In this document: in pieces, positions 55,540 through 64,000 of the stretch | How positions within the stretch are numbered: position 1 is the stretch's first letter | Layout: each line of letters begins with the position of its first letter | Assembly (NCBI GenBank): GCA_015680905.1 | Contig: CM027385.1 | Coordinates: forward strand, 81,985,501-82,049,500 | DNA: 64,000 bases | DNA from: Coptis chinensis | Taxonomy: Eukaryota > Streptophyta > Magnoliopsida > Ranunculales > Ranunculaceae | Direction of reading: 5' to 3' | Notes under the pieces: generated by a model | Seen by the model: only the letters and a program-made list of their open reading frames with translations | Database searches by the model: none | What the model was told of the DNA's origin: nothing | Position numbers and translations under genes: made by a program

Positions 55540-58029
55540 TTAGGGTTATTAGTTCAATGCATTTGCATCAAGTTTCTGATTTTCCATTAATTATTCTTTG
55601 AGGTTAGTTTAATGTAGTACGTTGCATCCAGTTTTCAAATTCTCATTAATTATTCTTTCAGGTTAGTTCAATGCAGTTACATCAAGTTTCTGATTTCCCG
55701 TTAATTATTATTTGAGGTTAGTTCAGTGCAATTGCATCCACTTTATGATTTTCCGTTAGTTATTCATTACTGTTAATTCAGTACAGTTGCATCCAGTTTT
55801 TTATATTTCGTTAATTAGTATTTGAAATTAGTTCATTGCATTTACATCCAAGTTCCAATCTCCCGTTAATTACTCTTTGAGGTTAGTTCAATACATCTGC
55901 ATCCAGTTTCTGATTTTCCATTAATTATTTTTCTAGGTTAGTTCGATAGTTTACAATTTCTATACAGTTTGCATACATGTAAGAGTCTGTTTTAATAAAC
56001 TCACTTTCGTTTTGGGTCCTAATTACTCGTAATTACTCATGTGAGAAGGCTAAAAAAGCGGACATTTATGCTTTGAGGTCAGTGCAATGCATTCTGATTT
56101 CCAGTTAACTATTTTTTTAGGTTATTTCAATGCATTTGCATCCAATTTATGATTTTCCGTTAGTTAATCTATGATTTTAGTTTAATGCAGTTGTATCCAG
56201 TTTTTGGTTTTCCGTTAATTATTCTTTGAGGTTAGTTCAATGCATTTGCATCCAATTTCCGATTTTATGTTAATTGTTCTTTGAGGTTAGTTCAATGCAT
56301 TTGCATCAAGTTTCTGATTTCCCGTTAATTATTTTTTGAGGTTAGTTCAATGCAGTTACATCAAATTTATAATTTCCCGTTAATTATTCATTTAGGTTAG
56401 TTTAGTGCAGTTTCATCCATTTTTCAATGTTTCGTTAATTAGTTTTTGAGATTAGTTCATTGCATTTGGATCCAGTTTCGATTTCCGGTAATAACTCTTT
56501 AAAGTTAGTTCAATACATCTGCATCTAGTTTCTGATTATTTATGCTTTAAGGTTAGTTCGATGCAATTATATCCGGTTTCTGATTTCCCGTTAATTATTC
56601 TTTGAGATTGTTTCAATTCATTTGTATTTAGTTTCCGATTTCCCACCAATTATTCTATGAGGATAGTTCAATGCAGTTGCATTCAGTTTTTAATTTTTTG
56701 TTAATTATTTTTTGAGTTTAGTTCAATGCATTTGCATCCAGTTTTCGGTTTCCCATTAATTATTATTTGAGATTTGTTTAATGTATTTGCATACCGTTTC
56801 CGATTTCCCGTTAAATATTTTTCAAATATTTGCATCAAATTTCTAATTTCTCGTTAGTTATTATCTGACGTTAGTTTAATGCAATTGCATCCAGTTTCCG
56901 ATTTCTAGTTAATTACTTTTTGAGTTTAGTTTATTGCAATTGCATAAAGTTTCCGATTTTCCGTTAATTATTCTTTGAGGTCCGTTATGTATTTGAATCC
57001 AATTTCCGATTTTCTTTTAATTATATATCCAATGTGGTGTGTAATACTAACTTCTACTGATCCATCTGTAGTGTCCTTGCAAACATGACATAAAAAGTAA
57101 ATTATGCTTGATTATTATGTGGGATCATCGAAGATTATCCAGTTTTCGATTTTCCATTAATTATTCTTTAAATTATGCATTACTCATTATGTGAAATCTT
57201 TAAAGATTATCTACGAACGGGTGTTGTTATATTAATTATTCTTAAAAATATTTACAAATATACAGAACTATTATATATTAATATTATATTGATCACTTAA
57301 CCAAATTTCTTATAACGTGAAAACCCCACTCTCCATTAAAAAAAAAAAAAAAACTCACTTTTGATAAAACCCTTCATCTTTATTTTGTTGTTTAATAATA
57401 GAAGTTTGATTGAAGTTTTGTGAGATTGCCTAATAAGGTAAAGTTCATATATATTGAAGCTACTTGAATATCAAGGAGTTCCCAATCATACGAAAAAAGA
57501 TAAGATAAACACCATTTTAAATGCAAAATTATACTTATCGAGACATTTCCACAACATATAACCCAACTATGTTTTGAGGTTAGTTCAATGCATTTGCATC
57601 CTGTTTATGATTTTCCATTATTTATATTTTGAGGTTAGTTCAATGCAGTTGCATTCAATTTCCAATTCCCGTTATTTATTTTTTGAGATCGGTTCAATGC
57701 AGGTTCATCAAGTTTCGATTTCGTTAATTATTCTTTTCGATTAGTTCAATACATTTGCATCCAATTTCCAATTTTTTGTTAATTGTTCTTTGAGGTCAGT
57801 TTGATGCATTTGCATCCAGTTTCTGATTTTCCGTTAATTATTATGTGAGATTAGTTTAATGCATTTGCATCTAGTTTCCGATTTCTCGTTTATTATTTGA
57901 TAAAGTTGCATTTGCATCTAGTTTTCGATTTCCCGTTAATTATTATTTGAGGTTAGTTCAATGAATTTGCATCCAGTTTCCGATTTTCCGTTAATTATTT
58001 CTTAAGGTTAGTTCAATACATTTGCATCC

Positions 58030-58080
<51 letters not shown>

Positions 58081-58515
58081 TTCAGTGCAATTGCATCCGT
58101 TTTCCGATTTTCCGTTAATTATTCTTTAAGATTAGTTTCACGCATTTGCATCATGTTTACAATTTATAATTAATTTTTCTTTGAGGTTAGTTCAATGCAA
58201 TTGCATCCAGTTTTCGATTTCCCGTTAATTTAATCTTTGAGGGTTAGCTTAATGCATTTGCATTTTCCGATTTTCCAACAATTATTTTTTATGTTAGTTT
58301 GATGTATTTGCATCCAAGTTTTGATTTTCCGTTAATTATTCTTTGAGGTTAGTTTAATGTAGTTGTATCCATATTCTCATTTTCTATTAATTACTTTTTA
58401 AGATTAGTTTAATGCTTGCATTTGCATCCAGTTTTCGATTTCTCGTTAAATATTATTTGAGATTAGTTTGATGCATTTGCATCCAGTTTTCAGTTCCCCA
58501 TTAATTGTTTTTTTA
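55540..58515. repeat. Minisatellite array of about 57-bp units (roughly 40 copies)
   Basis: The unit reads approximately gaggttagttcaatgcat, ttgcatccagtttccgat, ttcccgttaattattcttt. It repeats from about 55,540 to 57,010 and again from 57,560 to 58,515, with a non-repeat interval of about 550 bp between. A run of 47 T interrupts one unit (58,032-58,078). Copies differ by point changes and small indels. Confidence 0.9.
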
Positions 58516-59111
58516 AACTATAATTTCATTCAGTATTATATATTTTTTAAAATATTTGTCATTATTGTTTTCCCGTTATTTTATTTATTTTTTCATTTTA
58601 TATTATATATTTTGTGATGTTATTTTTTGTATAATTGTTTTTAACTATGTTTTGAGGCCGTGTTAAAGATATATTCGAAATAAGTTGGTGTTTTATCATA
58701 GATACTGAAATTGTATGATTTGTAATAGAGAATTAGTTTCTACAAATCACATATTTTTTAGCAATTTTTTTTATTTGATCAAATATATAAGAATTGGAAC
58801 ATTAAAAGTGTTTGATTCATAATAGAAAATTACCTTTTGCAAATCACTTATTTTTTAACAATTTTTTTTATTTGATCAAATATATAAGAATTAGAAATAC
58901 ACTCAAACTCTCCAAATATAAGAATTAGAAATACACTCAAACTCTCCAAAGAGATTCCATGTAAGTGAGATTGTAGGGTATTAGAAAAGACTATTTTTAA
59001 TATTATAGTGCCCACATAAGAGAGAAAAAAAACTAACTCTCATATTAGAGTGCCACATAGGAGAGAGAAAATCCTCCATTAGAGGTCTCTACTTTAGTAT
59101 ATAGATAGTAG
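58516..59111. other. Helitron 5' region, AT-rich
   Basis: No gene. A 65-bp near-duplicate ('cacttattttttaacaattttttttatttgatcaaatatataagaatt') appears twice, at about 58,747 and 58,845, and 'aagaattagaaatacactcaaactctcc' is doubled at about 58,888 and 58,919. Confidence 0.5.
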
Positions 59112-59112
59112 A

Positions 59113-61998
59113 CATCGGAAAATTTATGTGCTTTCTACGTCCATCAATCCATCATCTATGGCATCAGTAAAATTGACTCTCGGTAAAGTTTGCAGTCACA
59201 TGTCTGCTGGTATTATAGTCCTCATTATTGAGATTTTAAGCTCACTATGGCTCTTTAATAAACTTAAGAGTCCGGTTCCTCTATAACCGGGTACAGAGAT
59301 TGATCTCTGTACCACACACACGTCTCGTATCTCGACGCACACACACACATCTCGAAGCACACACACAGGTATCGAGGCACACACACACATCTCGATTTCA
59401 AATTAACGGTGAGATAACACGGTTACCGGTTGTAGAGATCTCGAACTGTAAACTTAAACGCATACGGCATTACGACCATTGTGTCTATCACTAGTAGCAT
59501 AATACTTGGTTGTATAGTTGCCCGAAGCACTATCCGTGAATTGTACATGTTTAACACCCACAAGAATCGTGGATCTGTATGCTGTAAATGTTGAAGAAAA
59601 TGATACCAATTAATTCCACTAAAATGGTTTGAATATCAACACTCTATATTCTAATCGAAAAAATTTAAGTTTTCATTACAACCGACAACCACAAAATTAA
59701 GCTATTAAATTAATAATAATATATAAAACTTACGATAATGAGATACAAAATATAACGTGGTTCAGCTAATGATGTCTATTTTTACAAGAGAATTTTTTTT
59801 TATAAGTGTGGGAAGAAAGATTACAATCAATCTTCTCACGTCTCTCTAAATTTGTTAGATCTTTCTACAATAATATTTCCTTACAAGTTTTATCTCTTTG
59901 TAAATATTTTTTCTCAATTTTTGTTGCTCTCAAAATTGGATTTCTCTATTGTATATCTTGTATGGCTTGAGGGTAAACAACCTTAACTTCATATATATAG
60001 AACTATTAAATTTCAGTGTAAAATGAAATTTCGAATCATCTTTGTTTAACTGTGAAAAATCAAAATTTTATTTGTGCACGATATTGGGGCATGCCGGCAT
60101 GCCCCCTTCTCTTCGGACATATTTGAAGGCGTCCGCCCCTTGTGAACAAATCTACCAGTACTTATGTCTCGGCGTACCCGCCTGACGTCAAGGCTTACTC
60201 AAGTTATAGAGGCGTGCACCCCTTAACCAAAGCTTATTCAAAGGCGTGCGCACCAGCACAATCAAATCAATTTCTCTTATTAACTCGATCGATTAATATT
60301 TATACACCCACCCTTTAGTACTTACTCCACGATTTGTACTCCACACATTTGTCAAATCACACATATCCGTGTGTTTCACTCACACTGAGTACCACTATAT
60401 CACAGCCATCTCTGGGCTTTTCATATACATAATTCATAGTCTCTTTGGGCATAAAAATCCCAGGTCATTCATGGCACATTCAATGAATACATTAGGTCAT
60501 TTCCGCCACATTTAAAGAATACTCATCATATCACTAACGTGTCATTTATGGCACATTCAATTAATGCCCTGGGTCATTCCCGCCACATTCAAGGAATATC
60601 CAACTCTATATTCCCGTACACTCAAGGAATACAACTAACCTGCAAGGCGAATGTCTTAGTTCCTCTCTAGGGCAGTCCAAACAATTTGGTCATTCATGGC
60701 ACAGTCAATGAATATCCCTTTAAATCACTAACGAGTCATTTATAACACATTCAATAAATGCCCACCTATCACATGACATCACCAGTCATAACATCTCATT
60801 ACCAAATCTGGAGGCGTTGAGAGTTTTAAAGGGTATGGCCGACGCGTTGAAAATATTATTGAATTGTATTGCGTATATTCTTTCAACGTAAAGAGAAGTA
60901 TCTTGTTCGTATTTCATTGTTCACGCGTTATTAATTTTCATGATGTCTAAGTGTCATAACGTCGTATATCATAAAAGAAAAATAGTAATAATGTAATTTC
61001 ACATAGTAGTTAATACACGTACCCACTTATATAAAAATATAATCTTAGCCTAAAGCCAAACACACTAATAGCCCTAAACCTATCATAATAGACCTAATCC
61101 TAGCCATTAGTCAAAAGTCAAATTTGGCCAACCAGTAAAATGTCAACAGTCAAGCCCAATAATCAACAGTCTTAAACCGGTGGTCATTCAAACAGGTCTT
61201 AACCCAAACCCATGCTTAAAACAGTTCAACCCATGGTCCTAACCCAACTAACCAAACAAAACCAAAGCATATAATAGGCCCAAGCCCAAAAATCTAAAAC
61301 CAACCTATTTACTCAACCCAACCCACTTAGAAACATAAGGACTAGCCCACATAAAATGAAAACTTGCCCAAAGAAACCAAAGATAATATTCCGGTCCAAG
61401 CCCAACTAAAAGAACTTTAGAACCTGGTCCACTTAAAGTTGTCTTCTTCCTCAACAGCCCACACCACCACCGAATCAACCACCACCACTTTCACTCCCCA
61501 TCACACCAAAATCGTTCGGTTTTACTCCCCCTCAAAAACCCAACCTTTTGCCATAACCAAAACCCAATTCCATCACTCCTCAAAAATTCGATCTCGACGC
61601 CATTAACAACCATCTGAGCGACTTCAACAGTACCAAAACAACAACCAAACATGTATCCATCCCCCGACATCAACCGACAACTCATTCAACCAACCAAAAC
61701 AAACGACAAGATAATAACATGCGAAACTCCATTAATTTCACGTAAACAATTTCGGCAATATTCAACCATTAAAGTAGAGTCAAGTAATTTTGAATTGTTA
61801 TAAATATACTTTGTTCAATCAGTGCGCAGACAAATCGCAGACAAATTTTCTTTTGTTCAATTAGTGCGCAGACATATCGTAGACAATTTTTCAGAGCATG
61901 CATAGAACGACACATAATGAATATAACTTATCCACAATTAACCATTTTAATCCTAACACATTTTAATCCTAACACAATTATATATAAATTAGTTTTTA
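59113..61998. repeat. Upstream segment of GST-D, copy S2 of the GST-C segment
   Basis: Continuation of the S1/S2 duplication beyond the Helitron, matching 38,905-41,640. It has the 182-bp MITE at 59,268 that S1 lacks. No conserved gene. Both copies end at the same word, 'aattagttttta', where S1 continues and S2 is broken by the third Helitron. Confidence 0.9.
59268..59449. mobile_element. MITE, 182 bp, only in copy S2
   Basis: Flanked by a perfect 8-bp duplication AAACTTAA (59,260-59,267 and 59,450-59,457). S1 has the single uninterrupted site 'aataaacttaaacgcat' at about 39,056-39,072. The ends are imperfect inverted repeats (…CCTCTATAACCGG against CCGGTTGTAGAG…). The middle is a CACACA-rich run with 'atctcga' words. 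Confidence 0.85.
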
Positions 61999-64000
61999 CT
62001 AGATATTAGACCCGGACATACGCCCGGGATCTATTAAATATTTTGTGGGCTGAAAATGCTTTACAAAATGTCTCACACACATTTTCGAATCAGAATATAT
62101 TTTTATTGAAAATAAACCGAAATACATTAATGACCAACGATTATGGTACATAAGTACTTGGAAACTAATTAAGAGATCAAATTGAGATAGCCTCATCACT
62201 TTGTGGTTTAGGATATTAATCCGTAATTTTCAAATAGAATTATCTTAAACTCGATCTATCTTGTATAATAGTTTTATTATATTTATGGTGATTTAGCGGC
62301 AAATTTTTGAATCATAATATATTTTTATTAAAATAAAACGAAATACGTTAATGAGCAAATGATTATGATGCATAAGTACTTGTAAACTAAGGGATCAAAT
62401 TGAGATAGCCTATTCACTTTGTGGTTTAGGATATTAATCCATAATTTTCAAATAGAATTATATTAAACTTCGATATAGCTTGTATAATAGTTTTCTTAGA
62501 TTTATGGTGATTTAGCGACAAATTTTTTGAATCGAATATATTTTTATTGAAAATAAACCAAATACGTTAATGAACAAATGATTATGGTGCATAAGTACTT
62601 GGAAACTAAGGGATCAAATTGAGATAGTCTATTCACTTTGTGGTTTATAATATTAATCTATAATTTTCAAATAAAATTATTTTAAACTCGATCTAGCTTG
62701 TATAATAGGTTTATTAGATTTATGGTGATTTAGCGGTAAATCATCACCGTTAAAACTTTACGTACTAATGTGTACAAATCACTAAAACAGATTGATTATT
62801 TCCATATCCTCAAATAATACACTACTCTCACTTGAAAAGATTTATCATATGAACGTGTCCTACGAACGGGTGCCATATATTATATTAAATTATTCTAAAA
62901 AATATTAGAAACTATGCATAGTTATGAGATATGAAAATTATATTAATTACTCATTTAAATTTCTTGCACCACTCTCTATAAAAAGGAAGCACCAAATCTT
63001 GATAAAATTAATCGACTTTTTTTTTTTTTTTTTTTTTTTTGTTAGGTTTAATAATTAAAGTTTTGTGAGAATACCCAATGCGACGAAGATAATATTGAAG
63101 ATACTTGAATAGCAAGGTATTCCCAATCATAATAAAAATAATTATAATAAACACTGCTTAAAATGCAAAACTATATTTGTCGAGACATTTATTCCCCCTA
63201 CATAAAATACATATATGTTTTAGGGTTATTAATTCAATGCATTTGCACCAAGTTTATGATTTTCCATTAATTATTCTTTGAGGTTAGTTTAATATAGTAT
63301 GTTGCATCCCGTTTCTAATTTCTCATTAATTATTCTTTGAAGTTAGTACAATGCAATTGCATCAAGTTTTCGATTTCCCGTTAATTATTATTTGAGGTTA
63401 GTGCGATTGCAATTACATCCACTTTATGATTTCCCATTAGTTATTCACTAAAAGTTAATTTAGTGCGCATAGCCAGCATCCAGTTTTTGATGTTTCGTTA
63501 ATTAGTCTTTGAGATTAGTTCATTGCATTTGCATCCAGGTTCCAATCTCCCGTTAATTACTCTTTGAGGTTAGTTCAATATATTTGCATCCAGTTTCTGA
63601 TTTCCCGTTAATTGTTTTTCTAGGTTAGTTCGATAGTTTACAATTTCTATACAGTTTGCATACATGTAAGAGTCTGTTTTTATAAACTCACTTTTATTTT
63701 GGGTTCATAATTACTTGTAATTATTCATATGAGAAGGCTAAAAAAGTGGATATTTATGCCTTGAGGTCAGTGCGATGCAGTTACATCCGACTTCCGATTT
63801 CTAGTTAACCATTTTTTTATGTTATTTCAATGCATTTGCATCCAATTTTTGATTTCCCGTTAGTTAATCTCTGATTTTAGTTTAATGCAGTTGCATCCAG
63901 TTTTAGTTTTCCGTTAATTATTCTTTTAGATTAGTTCAATGCAGTTGCATATAATTTTAGATTTTATGTTAATTGTTCTTTGAGGTTAGTTCAATGCATT
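61999..64000 (-). mobile_element. Helitron of the same family, 3' end and arrays, cut by window end
   Basis: CTAG at 62,002-61,999 (minus-strand end) is preceded by the hairpin CCCGGGCGTATGTCCGGG. The left flank is A, and S1 reads 'ttttta|tataaac' at the same place, an A^T empty site. Inside are 217-219-bp tandem units (about 62,081-62,740) and then the 57-bp array (from about 63,230 to the end of the window). The 5' end lies beyond 64,000. Confidence 0.87.
63230..64000. repeat. 57-bp minisatellite array (second copy), continues past window
   Basis: Same unit and order as 55,540 onward: even the non-repeat block 'tacagtttgcatacatgtaagagtctgtttt' occurs in both (about 55,961 and 63,647). The two arrays therefore descend from one element, not from separate expansions. 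Confidence 0.85.

Larger units (their letters stand above)
54406..59112 (-). mobile_element. Non-autonomous Helitron with two tandem arrays, 4.7 kb
   Basis: On the minus strand it begins TCTACTATCTATATAC (59,112) and ends in CTAG (54,409-54,406) preceded by a hairpin-like CCCCGTATGCCCGG and 'tccaaaat'. The paralogous S1 segment is continuous here ('gtgaagacttcgggaaattt', about 38,902). The left flank is A as expected; at the 5' border two bases (ca) are unexplained, so that end may be off by 1-2 bp. The interior is nearly all tandem repeats and has no Rep/helicase. Confidence 0.82.

Noticed and set aside
58032..58078. Poly-T run as a LINE or SINE tail
   Set aside because: It falls inside one minisatellite unit with repeat sequence on both sides and no element body; slippage or a sequencing artefact is simpler.
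55540..58515. A CRISPR-like array or centromeric satellite
   Set aside because: Units are contiguous without spacers, the host is a plant, and the array is bounded by Helitron ends rather than extending as a satellite block.

Overview
This is a stretch of a eudicot plant nuclear genome. The evidence is AT-rich sequence, genes with many short GT-AG introns, plant-only families (a TIFY/JAZ protein, peroxisomal glycolate oxidase, tau-class glutathione transferases) and a dense load of plant-type transposons. The species cannot be named from the sequence alone.

Positions 1-12,000 are the low-copy part. After an AT-rich stretch with three MITEs comes an intact three-exon JAZ8/TIFY5-type jasmonate repressor (4210-5799, +). 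It has two G-boxes and a TATA box upstream. Next is a complete 11-coding-exon glycolate oxidase gene (7217-9898, -) with a 5'UTR intron and a C-terminal Ser-Arg-Leu peroxisome signal.

Positions 12,000-62,000 hold a tandem tau-class GST cluster, all on the minus strand, that transposons have pulled apart. Two copies look intact: GST-A (13,359-15,475) and GST-C (37,848-38,592). Two are remnants: an exon-1 relic at 18,975-19,265 and an exon-2 relic at 33,166-33,317. A fifth, GST-D, reads through in frame but its first exon is split: exon 2 and most of exon 1 lie at 43,874-45,244 and the first 31 codons at 53,991-54,083. The split is an 8.7-kb Helitron (45,245-53,990) with every expected terminal hallmark. 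GST-A and GST-C share a TATA box and an as-1/ocs-like bZIP element; GST-D has lost half of that element.

The repeats include an L1-type LINE (about 20.5-27.26 kb), a Ty1/copia element with both LTRs and a perfect 5-bp target duplication (27,570-33,115), several hAT-like elements with 8-bp duplications, two PIF/Harbinger-like MITEs with TTA duplications, two copies of a Mutator-like MITE, and three Helitrons. The cluster is an internal duplication: the region upstream of GST-C (38,593-41,640) recurs upstream of GST-D (54,084-54,405 plus 59,113-61,998). Comparing the paralogues gives natural empty sites for most of the insertions. Two of the Helitrons carry a 217-bp tandem array followed by a very long array of about 57-bp units.

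No operon-like or wholly new enzymatic system was found. The most informative points are the Helitron-split GST, the possible gene fragments inside that Helitron, the degron-less JAZ repressor, and a pattern of differences between young repeat copies that looks like base-calling error at CAG/CTG sites.
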